This document shows, piece by piece, positions 7,098 through 14,634 of a DNA stretch of 23,563 nucleotides (position 1 is the first letter of the stretch; each line of letters opens with the position of its first letter). The notes under the pieces were generated by a model. It ran no database searches. It saw nothing but the letters and a program-made list of their open reading frames with translations, and had not been told where the DNA came from. Source of the DNA: Thermoleophilia bacterium. Its GTDB lineage: Bacteria > Actinomycetota > Thermoleophilia > Gaiellales > Gaiellaceae. The stretch spans positions 1-23,563 of the forward strand of contig JABFWJ010000441.1 of the NCBI GenBank assembly GCA_013362295.1, written 5' to 3'. The position numbers and the translations under genes are program-made.

Positions 7098-9013
7098 CGC
7101 TTCCGCTCGCCGCGCTCGTCGCGGCGTCGACCCTCGTGTACGCCCTCGCCGGGCGGCGCGTGCCGGGGCTCTGGATCATGCCCGACGAGGCGATCTACGC
7201 CGCTCGCGCCCTGCGGCTGTGGCACGAGGGGTCGATCCCCGTCTTCCGCGGCCAGGGCGCGGGCTACGGGCTGCTCTACCCCGTGCTCGCCGCCGCCCCG
7301 CTCGCGCTCGGCGGCCTCGTGTGGCTGAAGCTCGTCCAGGCGCTCGTCATGTCGCTCGCGGCCGTGCCGGTCTTTCTCTACGCGAGACGCCTGATGTCCG
7401 TGCGCCACGCGTTCGTCGCAGCCGTGTTGACGCTCGCCTCGCCGCTCCTTCTCTATTCCGGCTTCGTCATGACCGAGGTGCTGTTCTATCCGCTGGCCGC
7501 GGCGGCGATGCTCGCGATCGCACGTGCCGTCGAGACGAGCAGCGTCCGCGACCAGCTACTCGCGCTCGCGCTGAGCGCGGCGGCCGTCGTCACGCGGACG
7601 CAGGCCGTCGTCTTCGTCGCCGTGCTCGCGGGAGCCGCGCTGCTCGACGCGTGGCTCGCGCACGACCGCGGGCGGCTGCGCGCGTTCTGGCCAACCTGGA
7701 TCACGCTGGCCGCCGGCGCGCTCGTCGCGGTCGCCGCACCCGGCGCGTTCGGGTCCTACTCGTCCGTCGTGAGCGGCGGCTATCCCGTCTCGGCGTCGCT
7801 GCGGTTCGGCTACGAGCATCTCGCCTACCTCGTGCTCTCGACCGCGGTCCTGCCCATCGTCGCATTCGCTCTCCTGTTCGTCGACGCGGCGCGCGGTCGC
7901 GAACGCGACCGCGCGGCCCGCACGCTCCTGGCCGTGACGGCGTGCGCCGTGCTCGCCGTCTGCGCACAGGTCGGCCTGTTCGCGGCCCGCTTCGCGCCGC
8001 ATCTCCTGGGACGGGACCTCGCCTCCCTGCCGCCGCTCCTCTTCGTCGTGTTCGCGCTGTGGCTGGCCCGCGGTATGCCGCGCCGGCCGCGGACGGTCGC
8101 GGCGGTCTGCTTCGCCACGCTGGCGGTGATCGCGCTCGCCCCGTGGAACGACCTCGTGAACGCGACGGCGCTGCCCGATTCGCTCGAGACGGGGCTCGTG
8201 TACCGCCTCAGCGGCTCGTTCGACGCAGCGAGTCTCGTCACGCTCGGCTGCCTGGCCCTCCTCGTCGTGTTCGCGCTCGCGCCGCGGCGCGCCGCGATCG
8301 CGCTGCCGTTGCTGCTCGTGGTGCTGCTCACCGCGACGTCCGTCGCGGCATCGGCGCTCGTCCGCGATCGCGCCGTCGCGGACCAGCAGGAGCTCCTCGG
8401 CGCCCCACGCGATTGGGTCGATCGCGCGGCGAGCAGCGACGTGACGTACATCTACGACGGCGAGCCCGCCTGGAACAGCGTCTGGCAGCAGCGCTTCTGG
8501 AACGACCGGATCGCCCACGTGCTCTCCTTTCCGCCGGCGAAGGTCCCCGGTCCGATGCCCCAGACGGTGCGCGCCCCCACCCTCGACGGGCGCCTCGCGA
8601 CGAATGACCGCTATGTGGTCGCCGCCGACCGCTTCACGTTCGACGGCACGCCGGTTGCCCGGCACGCGCGGGGCATCGACCTCGAGGGGTTGACGCTCTG
8701 GCAGCTCGACGGCCCGCCGAGGCTCTCGATGGTCACGACCGGTGTGCTCCCGAACGGCGACATGACCGGCCCCGCCCGCCTGACCGTCTACGGATGCGCC
8801 GGCGGCGCGTTGCACCTGACCCTGCTGCCCAAGGCGACGAACGTCGTCACCGTCTCGCTCGACGGGCGAACCGTCCTGCGCGAACGGATCGCCGGCCGGC
8901 TCTCGTGGAGCGGCTCCGTGCCCGTCCCTGCCGCGCACCGTGGGCTGTGCCGCTTCCGGATCCGTGGCGGGCTGCTCCTGGGCTCGACCGTGCGCTCGTT
9001 CGCCCGTGCTTAA
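7067..9013 (+). CDS. GT-C fold glycosyltransferase-like membrane protein (GT39/PMT-like)
   Basis: 648 aa from ATG 7067. After the first helix comes IMPDEAIYAARALRLWHEG with Asp40-Glu41, the acidic motif in the first extracytoplasmic loop that is catalytic in the GT-C families (GT39, GT83). Roughly ten or more further helices run to about residue 450. A ~190-residue extracytoplasmic C-terminal part looks beta-rich and contains a conserved-looking YDGEPAWNSVWQQRFWND. Such enzymes move sugars from polyprenyl-phosphate carriers onto proteins or cell-wall lipids on the outer face; donor and acceptor are unknown here. It overlaps pspAB by 31 bp. Its stop shares a TTAA with the stop of the convergent oxidoreductase. 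Confidence 0.8.
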   Translation: MARALRRPGLTLPLAALVAASTLVYALAGRRVPGLWIMPDEAIYAARALRLWHEGSIPVFRGQGAGYGLLYPVLAAAPLALGGLVWLKLVQALVMSLAAVPVFLYARRLMSVRHAFVAAVLTLASPLLLYSGFVMTEVLFYPLAAAAMLAIARAVETSSVRDQLLALALSAAAVVTRTQAVVFVAVLAGAALLDAWLAHDRGRLRAFWPTWITLAAGALVAVAAPGAFGSYSSVVSGGYPVSASLRFGYEHLAYLVLSTAVLPIVAFALLFVDAARGRERDRAARTLLAVTACAVLAVCAQVGLFAARFAPHLLGRDLASLPPLLFVVFALWLARGMPRRPRTVAAVCFATLAVIALAPWNDLVNATALPDSLETGLVYRLSGSFDAASLVTLGCLALLVVFALAPRRAAIALPLLLVVLLTATSVAASALVRDRAVADQQELLGAPRDWVDRAASSDVTYIYDGEPAWNSVWQQRFWNDRIAHVLSFPPAKVPGPMPQTVRAPTLDGRLATNDRYVVAADRFTFDGTPVARHARGIDLEGLTLWQLDGPPRLSMVTTGVLPNGDMTGPARLTVYGCAGGALHLTLLPKATNVVTVSLDGRTVLRERIAGRLSWSGSVPVPAAHRGLCRFRIRGGLLLGSTVRSFARA

Positions 9014-9990
9014 TCGGGCCCGACGCGGACGAGCATCTTGCCGGTGTTCTCGCCGCGGAAGAGCCCGGCGAACGCGGTCGGCACGTTCTCGATCCCCTCG
9101 AACACCGTCTCGCGCGACTCGAGCTTCCCTTCGGCGACCCACGGGCCGACCTCGCGCAGGAACGCGCCGAAGCGCTCGAGGTGGTCGGTGACGATGAAGC
9201 CCTGGATGCGCAGCCGCTTCGAGACGACGAAGCCGAGGTTGCGCGGCCCCGGCTCCGGGTGCTCGTCGTTGTAACGCGAGATCGCGCCGCAGGCGACGAC
9301 GCGGCCGAACGGCCGGAGCGCGCTGAGCGCGGCCTCCAGCTGGGCGCCGCCGACATTGTCGAAGTACACGTCGATCCCGTCGGCGAGCGCTTCCTTCGGT
9401 AGCGCTTCCCGGTAGTTGAACGCCTCCGCCCCGAGCGAGCGCAGCCACTCGGCCTTCTCGTCCGAGCCGGCGCTTCCGATCACGCGGAGGTCCTTCAGCT
9501 TCGCGATCTGGACTGCGACGCTGCCGACCGCGCCGGCGGCGCCCGAGACGTAGATCGTCTCGCCGGCCTGCACGTCGGCGATCTCGACGAGACCGATCCA
9601 CGCGGTGAACCCGGGCATACCGAGCACGCCGAGGGCGGTCGACGGCGGGGCGATCGACGGGTCGAGCTTGCGCAGCCGGCTGCCTTCCGCGATCCCGCCC
9701 TCAGTCCAGCCGAGCATCGAGCTGACCCAGTCGCCCTCCACCAGCCCCTCGTAACGCGAGGCGATGACGCGCCCGACGGCGCCGCCGTCGATCGAGCCGC
9801 CGACGTCGTACGGGCCGACGTAGGTGCGGACGCCGGTCATGCGGCCGCGCATGTACGGGTCGACGGAGACGAAGACGTTGCGGACGAGCACCTCGCCGTC
9901 TGCAGGCTCGCGCGCGTCGGTCTCGCGCAGCTCGAAGTCCGATTCCTTCGGCTCTCCTTGCGGACGCGCGGCGAGTACGACCTCGCGCAT
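9010..9990 (-). CDS. NADP-dependent oxidoreductase, MDR family (CurA/leukotriene B4 dehydrogenase-like)
   Basis: 326 aa, the usual length. A zinc-free medium-chain dehydrogenase/reductase that reduces the double bond of enones or enals with NADPH. Seen in the sequence: the N-terminal VFVSVDPYMRGRM signature of this subgroup, the nucleotide-binding GAAGAVGSVAVQIAK with IGSAGSDEKAEWL, and the mid-domain DVYFDNVGGAQLEAAL, GRVVACGAIS and RIQGFIV. No zinc-binding cysteines are present. The ATG at 9990 overlaps the pspAA stop (TGATG), so it is translated from the pspA transcript; whether it works in the stress response or is only a passenger is unknown. Substrate unknown. Confidence 0.92.
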   Translation of the reverse strand: MREVVLAARPQGEPKESDFELRETDAREPADGEVLVRNVFVSVDPYMRGRMTGVRTYVGPYDVGGSIDGGAVGRVIASRYEGLVEGDWVSSMLGWTEGGIAEGSRLRKLDPSIAPPSTALGVLGMPGFTAWIGLVEIADVQAGETIYVSGAAGAVGSVAVQIAKLKDLRVIGSAGSDEKAEWLRSLGAEAFNYREALPKEALADGIDVYFDNVGGAQLEAALSALRPFGRVVACGAISRYNDEHPEPGPRNLGFVVSKRLRIQGFIVTDHLERFGAFLREVGPWVAEGKLESRETVFEGIENVPTAFAGLFRGENTGKMLVRVGPD

Positions 9991-10286
9991 CAGGTCGAGA
10001 CGGTCGGGACGTCCGGAATGAATCCCTCGTCCGCCAGGAGCTCCTTTGCCTCCTCGAGCGAGAGATCCTCGGGTGGGACGACGGCGTCGGACGGCGACAG
10101 GTCGTCGTCTCCGAGCTTCTCCCCGTTCTCGCGCACCGCATCGGCGAGAGTCTGCAGCGCGGTCCAGAGCGCGCGCTCGTCGTCTGCCTCCACCGCGCGC
10201 GCGACCTCGTTGTCGAGCTCGTTGAGCCGCGTCAACAGCGAGTCGTCGACGCGGAACTGACCCTCACCGAGGAGCCGGACAATCAC
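9990..10286 (-). CDS. pspAA: PspA-associated protein PspAA
   Basis: 98 aa from GTG 10286. The N-terminus MIVRLLGEGQFRVDDSLLTRLNELDNEV and acidic C-terminus (EDLSLEEAKELLADEGFIPD) match PspAA, a small protein encoded with PspA in many actinobacteria and archaea. Role: partner of the PspA membrane-protecting scaffold, mechanism not known. The GTG overlaps the pspA stop as GTGA and its stop overlaps the next ATG, so pspA, pspAA and the oxidoreductase form one coupled unit. Confidence 0.88.
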   Translation of the reverse strand: MIVRLLGEGQFRVDDSLLTRLNELDNEVARAVEADDERALWTALQTLADAVRENGEKLGDDDLSPSDAVVPPEDLSLEEAKELLADEGFIPDVPTVST

Positions 10287-11023
10287 GACGCGTCGTCCTT
10301 CTCGAGCTGCTTCTGCGCGGGTGCCGACCCGAGCTCGGCCTTCATTTTCTCCAGCTCGCTGTCGACCTGTGTCCCCTGCGAGATCTGCGCGAGCTGGCGG
10401 TCGATGTCGTCGCCCGACGCCGTCAGATCGGTGAGCGCTCCCGATGCGGTCAGCTCGTCGATCGCGTTCGCGCGCGCCTGCATCTGCTCCGTCTTGTCTT
10501 TGGCGCGCTGAACTGCGAGCCCGACGTCCGCCATCTGCTCGCCGATCCCGCTCGCGGCCTCGCCGATGCGCACCTGCGCCTCGGCGGCCGAGTACTGCGC
10601 CTTGATCACTTCCTTCTGCGTGCGGAACGACTCGACCTTCGCCTGCAGGGTCCGCTCGCCCTCGATCAGCTTCTGTTGCTGCGCCTCGAGCTGCTGACCC
10701 TGCTGCATGATCCCGTCCAGCTGGCCCTGCACCGCCGTCTTGCGGGTCAGCGCCTCGCGGGCGAGGTCCTCGCGCCCGGCCTGCAGCGCCTGCCGCGCCT
10801 GGCCATCGAGCTTGTCGACCTGCTGCTGCATGCTCGTGTACTGCAGCTCGAGCCGCTTCTTCGCCGTGGTCACGTCGGCGATGCCGCGCTTGACGTTCTG
10901 CAGCTGGCGCAGCTGCTCCTCGTAGGAGTAGTCGAGCGTTTCGTTCGGATTCTCGGCGCGGTCGAGCGCCTTCGAGAACTTCGCCTTGAAGATGAGGCTC
11001 AGGCGTGACATCAGGCCGGGCAT
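10283..11023 (-). CDS. pspA: Phage shock protein A (PspA/IM30 family)
   Basis: 246 aa. Starts MPGLMSRLSLIFKAKFSKALDRAENPNETLDYSYEEQLRQLQNVKRGIADV, the classic PspA opening: an amphipathic membrane-binding helix, then long coiled coil to about residue 225. The family is related to ESCRT-III proteins and forms scaffolds on damaged inner membrane to limit proton leakage. The C-terminal ~25 residues (QLEKDDAS end) are charged and flexible. A purine-rich GAGGAGAGAGA precedes the ATG as a plausible ribosome site. First gene of the pspA-pspAA-oxidoreductase operon, divergent from the O-methyltransferase with only 43 bp between. Confidence 0.95.
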   Translation of the reverse strand: MPGLMSRLSLIFKAKFSKALDRAENPNETLDYSYEEQLRQLQNVKRGIADVTTAKKRLELQYTSMQQQVDKLDGQARQALQAGREDLAREALTRKTAVQGQLDGIMQQGQQLEAQQQKLIEGERTLQAKVESFRTQKEVIKAQYSAAEAQVRIGEAASGIGEQMADVGLAVQRAKDKTEQMQARANAIDELTASGALTDLTASGDDIDRQLAQISQGTQVDSELEKMKAELGSAPAQKQLEKDDAS

Positions 11024-11054
11024 CTCTGTCTCTCTCCTCAGTCGGGTGCACGGT

Positions 11055-11060
11055 TAGGTT
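11055..11060 (+). promoter_or_regulatory. -10 element of a probable leaderless promoter for the O-methyltransferase
   Basis: TAGGTT (TANNNT) ends 6 nt before GTG 11067. The whole gap to pspA is only 43 bp, so the promoters of both genes must overlap. No clear -35 is seen. Confidence 0.5.
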
Positions 11061-11066
11061 AACGAC

Positions 11067-11714
11067 GTGGCCCTCCTCGATCAGCAGATCGCGGAGTACG
11101 TGGAGCGCTTCACCTCGCCCCACGACCCGCTGCTCGCCGAGCTCTCGGAGGAGACCGCGCGCGAGCTCGGGTCGACGTCGATGCTCACCGGGCCGGTGGC
11201 CGGGCGGTTCCTGGAGCTGCTCGTCTGGGGCGCGCAGCCGAGGCGGGTGCTCGAGATCGGCACGTTCAGCGGCCACTCGGCGCTCGCGATGGCGGCGGCG
11301 CTCCCAGAGGGCGGCCACATCGACACCTGTGAGGTCGACCCGAGGCGCGCGGCCTTCGCGCAGCGCTACTTCGACCGCTCGCCGCACGGGTCGAAGATCA
11401 CCCTCCACCTGGGGCCTGCGCTCGAGACGATCGAGCGCCTCGAAGGGACCTTCGATTTCGTCTTCATCGACGCCGAGAAGGAGGGTTACGTCGGCTACTA
11501 CGAGGCGGTGCTCCCGCGCCTCGCGGAGCGCGGCCTGATCTTCGCCGACAACACCCTCGCCGGCGGCCGGGTCGTCGGCGGCACGCCGCCGATCGTCGCC
11601 TTCAACGAGCACGTCGCCGCCGATCCCCGCACGGTGCAGGTGATCCTGAGTGTCCGCGACGGCATGACCCTGATCCGCCGGGCCTCGTCCCGAACGCCTC
11701 CTTCCTGGGTCTGA
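11067..11714 (+). CDS. Class I SAM-dependent O-methyltransferase (CCoAOMT/family 3 type)
   Basis: 215 aa from GTG 11067. A cation-dependent catechol-type O-methyltransferase, cytoplasmic. Motif I is VLEIGTFSGHSALAMAAALP, followed by CEVDP for ribose binding of SAM. The metal-binding Asp is in FIDAEKEGY and the second metal site in FADNTL. GRFLELL and MLTGPVAGRF fit the family start. The natural family C-terminus would be about DGMTLIRRA; the last nine residues (SSRTPPSWV) run into an intergenic repeat, and the TGA stop lies in its first inverted-repeat arm. Bacterial members methylate catechols and phenolics; the substrate here is unknown. Confidence 0.9.
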   Translation: MALLDQQIAEYVERFTSPHDPLLAELSEETARELGSTSMLTGPVAGRFLELLVWGAQPRRVLEIGTFSGHSALAMAAALPEGGHIDTCEVDPRRAAFAQRYFDRSPHGSKITLHLGPALETIERLEGTFDFVFIDAEKEGYVGYYEAVLPRLAERGLIFADNTLAGGRVVGGTPPIVAFNEHVAADPRTVQVILSVRDGMTLIRRASSRTPPSWV

Positions 11715-11794
11715 CCCCGGACACACCCCGAAGCGCCAGGGCCAGCTGCCCTCAGAGGCATGGCCCGGGGTCAGAGGCAGGGCGTGTCCGCAAC
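11710..11794. repeat. Intergenic palindromic repeat, copy 1
   Basis: The arm tctgacccc (11710-11718) is complemented by ggggtcaga (11767-11775). A second short stem agggc/gccct lies inside, and a gtgtccg-caac tail follows. Order and sequence match copy 2 downstream: tctgaccccggac, then catggc(c)cggggtcagag, then tgtccg-aac. The first arm holds the stop codon of the methyltransferase gene. It resembles REP-like extragenic palindromes. Confidence 0.65.
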
Positions 11795-11836
11795 GAACCT
11801 GTGCGCGACGCGTGCGTCTCGGCGACTTGCGGCCCG

Positions 11837-11933
11837 GCTCTGACCCCGGACGCGTTGCCGCGGCGCGTGGACACGCCGCTGCAGGCCATGGCCGGGGTCA
11901 GAGCGAGATCAAAGCCGGGACATGTCCGAACGG
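11837..11933. repeat. Intergenic palindromic repeat, copy 2
   Basis: A perfect 13-bp inverted repeat, gctctgaccccgg (11837-11849) with ccggggtcagagc (11892-11904). A smaller internal hairpin (gcggcg/cgccgc) and a catgtccgaac tail follow. Second copy of the element at 11710. The gggaca of its right end doubles as a possible -35 for nucS. Confidence 0.65.
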
Positions 11934-11944
11934 GACGGTAGGTT
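11917..11944 (+). promoter_or_regulatory. Probable leaderless promoter of nucS
   Basis: GGGACA (11917-11922) and TAGGTT (11939-11944) are separated by 16 bp. The -10 ends 6 nt before the nucS ATG at 11951. No Shine-Dalgarno precedes the ATG. The same TAGGTT-N6-start arrangement occurs at the methyltransferase gene. Confidence 0.5.
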
Positions 11945-11950
11945 GGCGCG

Positions 11951-12625
11951 ATGCGCCTGATCGTCGCCCGCTGCGAGGTCGCCTACTCCGGCCGCTTGAA
12001 CGCATTCCTGCCGGAGTCGACCCGGCTCCTGATGCTGAAGGACGACGGCTCGGTGCTCGTCCATGCCGACGCGGGCGGATACAAGCCGTTGAACTGGATG
12101 ACGCCGCCGACCGTGATCGAGGACGGCGGCGACGTCGTGGTCGTTCGCAAGCGCGCCGGACGCAGCGAGGACAGGCTCGAGATCAGGCTGCTCGAGGTGC
12201 TCTCCGACGTGTCGCACGACATGGGCGAGGCCGCCGGGCTCGAGAAGGACGGTGTCGAGCGCGACCTGCAGCTGCTGCTCGCGGACGACCCCACGCACAT
12301 CGCGGAGGGCCTGCGGCTCGTGAAGCGCGAGTGGCCGACGGACGTCGGCCCGGTCGATCTCATGTGTCGCGACGAGGACGACGGCTGGGTCGCGATCGAG
12401 ATCAAGCGCGTCGGGACGATCGACGCCGTCGAGCAGCTCACGCGTTACCTCGACTGCATCCGCGCCGACCCATCGCGCGCGGACTGCTGGGGCATCCTCG
12501 CCGCCCAGGCGATCAAGCCGCAGGCGACCGCGCTCGCGGAGCAGCGCGGCATCGCATGCGTGCAGGTCGACCTCGCGGTCCTGCGCGGGGAACGCGAGCC
12601 CGAGCTGACGCTGTTCGCGTTTTAG
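11951..12625 (+). CDS. nucS: Mismatch-specific endonuclease NucS (EndoMS)
   Basis: 224 aa. NucS cuts both strands at mismatched bases and replaces MutS/MutL mismatch repair in most actinobacteria. The N-terminal DNA-binding domain starts MRLIVARCEVAYSGRLNAFLP and contains SVLVHADAGGYKPLNWMTPP, typical of the family. The C-terminal RecB-like nuclease domain shows Asp136 (PVDLMCRDED), Glu150 and Lys152 (AIEIKR) and Gln162 (EQLTRYL), then AQAIKPQATALAEQRGIACVQVD. The last residues (ELTLFAF) resemble a sliding-clamp binding tail. It appears to have its own leaderless promoter. Confidence 0.95.
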   Translation: MRLIVARCEVAYSGRLNAFLPESTRLLMLKDDGSVLVHADAGGYKPLNWMTPPTVIEDGGDVVVVRKRAGRSEDRLEIRLLEVLSDVSHDMGEAAGLEKDGVERDLQLLLADDPTHIAEGLRLVKREWPTDVGPVDLMCRDEDDGWVAIEIKRVGTIDAVEQLTRYLDCIRADPSRADCWGILAAQAIKPQATALAEQRGIACVQVDLAVLRGEREPELTLFAF

Positions 12626-12662
12626 CCCGCTCTGTACGAGCGGTGATGCGCAAGGCTGGAAT

Positions 12663-12704
12663 CTGGTTCGCTTCGCGAATCAGGTTCCGTGCCGGGCCCG
12701 AACC
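12663..12704. terminator. Probable bidirectional terminator (two small hairpins)
   Basis: Between convergent nucS and the winged-helix gene, ctggttcgc (12663-12671) pairs with gcgaatcag (12675-12683) with one G-T. ggttc (12683-12687) pairs with gaacc (12700-12704). They overlap by one base. Weak but in the right place. Confidence 0.4.
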
Positions 12705-12715
12705 TTCGGCGGACC

Positions 12716-13705
12716 CTAAGAGCTGGCGTACCAGGCGAGCAGCCGCTCCCCTTCAGCCTCGACCGCGCGCCGCACCTTCGGCGGCAACGGTGCGAACGGC
12801 TCGATCCGCAGCTTGCCCTGTTCGATGCGCCACGCGCCTGCGACGAAGCCGTCGACGGTGAACGTGTTCTTCGTCGTCGCGTTCTTCTTGTTGAACACCG
12901 CCTCGACGTACTCGGGCGGGACGATCCGCGAGCGGTCGCGGTGCGCGAGGATGATCGAGTCGAACGCCGGCAGGAAGCGCACCGGTGCAACGGCGTCTGC
13001 CTCGGCGAGCGGGGCGCGCGGCACGTCGTAGAGCACGCGGCCTTCCTCGTCCTCGAAGGTGCGCAGGCCGTCGAGCGCCGGATCGACCTGCCTGAGCCTG
13101 AAGCCGGTGAACTGCACGACGTCGTCGCGCGACGCCGGCCCGTACGCGCCCAGGTACTGCCGGACGACCCGCGTCGAGCTCTCCTGCGCGTCGGGCAGCG
13201 GCTCGCGCCACAGGAGGAGCGGCGACGGCTTCGTGTGCGGCCACGGACCGGCCGGCTCGGTGCGGACGAACGGCAGCGCACGGTAGGCAAACGCCACGAT
13301 CCAGCGATCGTCGGTCTCGAGCACCCGACGGGCGAGCTCGGTCAGCTCGGCCGACGAGAGCGGCCGGTCGGGCACGGCCGCGCGCAGGGCTTCGATGTCG
13401 ACGCCGAGCCCTTCGCTGCGACCGCGTTGCGACTCGATGTACGACGAGACGACGTACGGGAACTCCGCGCGGGCGACGACGTGCAGCGTCGTCCGGAAGC
13501 ATCCGGCCTTGACGATCGCCGCGTTGCGCGAGAGCTGCGCCTTGCGGAAGCCCTCGACGCGTGACCACAGTGCGACGTAGGGCGACGGCGCGTACTGGGC
13601 CTGCAGCGCAACGAGCTTCTTCACCGCCTGCAGCGCCGAGGTGCGCCGACGCTCGAGCAGCATCTGGCGCAGCAACAGGGTGCGATTGAGCTCCCGCAGC
13701 GTCAC
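12716..13705 (-). CDS. Winged-helix DNA-binding protein, HTH_42 family (AlkZ/AlkX-like DNA glycosylase candidate)
   Basis: 329 aa from GTG 13705. The family (formerly DUF1006/HTH_42) has three tandem winged helices and includes AlkZ and YcaQ/AlkX, which excise bulky alkylated bases or unhook interstrand crosslinks. The catalytic-type Q-x-Q motif is present at residues 35-37 (ALQAQYAPSPYVALWSRV), matching the QxQ of AlkZ. Also seen: FRTTLHVVARAEFPYV, the QYLGAYGPASRDDVVQFTG segment and LPAFDSIILAHRDRSRIVP near the C-terminus. The GTG overlaps the upstream dehydrogenase stop as GTGA. It faces the repair gene nucS. Glycosylase activity is inferred from the motif only; many HTH_42 proteins are uncharacterised. 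Confidence 0.87.
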   Translation of the reverse strand: MTLRELNRTLLLRQMLLERRRTSALQAVKKLVALQAQYAPSPYVALWSRVEGFRKAQLSRNAAIVKAGCFRTTLHVVARAEFPYVVSSYIESQRGRSEGLGVDIEALRAAVPDRPLSSAELTELARRVLETDDRWIVAFAYRALPFVRTEPAGPWPHTKPSPLLLWREPLPDAQESSTRVVRQYLGAYGPASRDDVVQFTGFRLRQVDPALDGLRTFEDEEGRVLYDVPRAPLAEADAVAPVRFLPAFDSIILAHRDRSRIVPPEYVEAVFNKKNATTKNTFTVDGFVAGAWRIEQGKLRIEPFAPLPPKVRRAVEAEGERLLAWYASS

Positions 13706-14634
13706 GGTACGACGGCTGCCTTGAGCAGGTCGCGCGGCGGGTCGGCGAACAGCTCCGGCAGGTCGTCGAGCAGGACACGGTGCGTGACGAGCCGCTCCCA
13801 CGGGTACGCGCCGCTGGCCAGAAAGCCGAGGGCGGCGCGCACGGTCGCGGGCGTGTGGTGGAACGACCCGCGCAACGTGAGCTCCTCGTAGTGCACGCGG
13901 TAGGCGTCGATCGGGGGACGCGCCTCGCGCGGCAGCCCGCCGAAGAACACCACGGTGCCGCCGGAGCGCACCAGCTCGACCGCGTCGAGCCACGCCTCGT
14001 CCGTCCCCGCCGCCTCGAACACGACGTCGGCGGCGGTTCCCGGCCCCGTCTCCGCGCCGAAGAGAGAGGCGAGCTGATGCCGCTCCGGCCGCCCCCCGAC
14101 GATGACCGGCCAGCCGCCGGCGTCCGCCACGCAGGCCGCAAGCATCAGCCCGATCGGCCCTGCGCCGAGGATCGCGACGCTGTCGCCTGCGTGGATGTTC
14201 GCGCGCTCGACGCCGCGCAGGCAGCAGGCGAGCGGCTCGACCATCGCGGCCACCTCGGCCTCGACGTCGCGCGGCACCTCGTGCAGGTTCACGTCGGCGA
14301 TCCGCTCGGGGACGACGAGCCAGTCGGCATACGCGCCGGCGAGGAACACCAGGTCGCGGCATTGCTCGCCGCGGGCGCAGCCGTCACACACGCCGCACGG
14401 CGCCGAGTTCGCCGCGACGACGCGGCGGCCGTCGACGATGCCGCAGAACTCGTGACCGAAGGCCGCCGGCGATTCCTGGGCGAGCACCGGATGCCCGCGC
14501 CGGAAGGTCTTCAGGTCGGTGCCGTCGGTGAGCGCGACCTCGATCTGCACGAGCACATCCCCGGGCCCCGGCTCAGGGCGTGGAACGTCCTCGACCCGCA
14601 GGTCGCCGGGCGCGTAGAGCCGCGCCGCCCTCAC
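13702..14634 (-). CDS. Medium-chain alcohol dehydrogenase-like protein lacking the usual catalytic Cys
   Basis: 310 aa from GTG 14634. A GroES-like N-terminal domain and Rossmann C-terminal domain as in zinc alcohol/sorbitol dehydrogenases. The structural-zinc cysteines are present (APCGVCDGCARGEQC) and GHEFCGIV gives the His-Glu pair. Where the first catalytic-zinc Cys normally stands (xxCGTD) the sequence reads ALTDGTDLKTFRRGHP, with no Cys. The NAD-binding site is AILGAGPIGLMLAACV. The unusual active site appears to define a subfamily, and zinc catalysis may be altered. Coupled by GTGA overlaps to the dehydrogenase upstream and the winged-helix gene downstream. Substrate unknown. Confidence 0.85.
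   Translation of the reverse strand: MRAARLYAPGDLRVEDVPRPEPGPGDVLVQIEVALTDGTDLKTFRRGHPVLAQESPAAFGHEFCGIVDGRRVVAANSAPCGVCDGCARGEQCRDLVFLAGAYADWLVVPERIADVNLHEVPRDVEAEVAAMVEPLACCLRGVERANIHAGDSVAILGAGPIGLMLAACVADAGGWPVIVGGRPERHQLASLFGAETGPGTAADVVFEAAGTDEAWLDAVELVRSGGTVVFFGGLPREARPPIDAYRVHYEELTLRGSFHHTPATVRAALGFLASGAYPWERLVTHRVLLDDLPELFADPPRDLLKAAVVP

Noticed and set aside
7556..9601. 681-aa minus-strand open frame across the glycosyltransferase and oxidoreductase genes
   Set aside because: It crosses two real genes on different strands, is dominated by Arg, Gly and Asp, and shows no motif; an antisense artefact.
11715..11950. CRISPR-like array
   Set aside because: Only two palindromic units with differing internal sequence and no regular spacer; an extragenic repeat fits better.
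12626..12715. Possible small RNA between nucS and the winged-helix gene
   Set aside because: Only short weak hairpins between convergent genes; a terminator explains them.
12753..14141. 462-aa second minus-strand frame within the winged-helix and dehydrogenase genes
   Set aside because: Low-complexity Arg/Ala/Ser translation in a shifted frame; the other frame holds intact conserved motifs.
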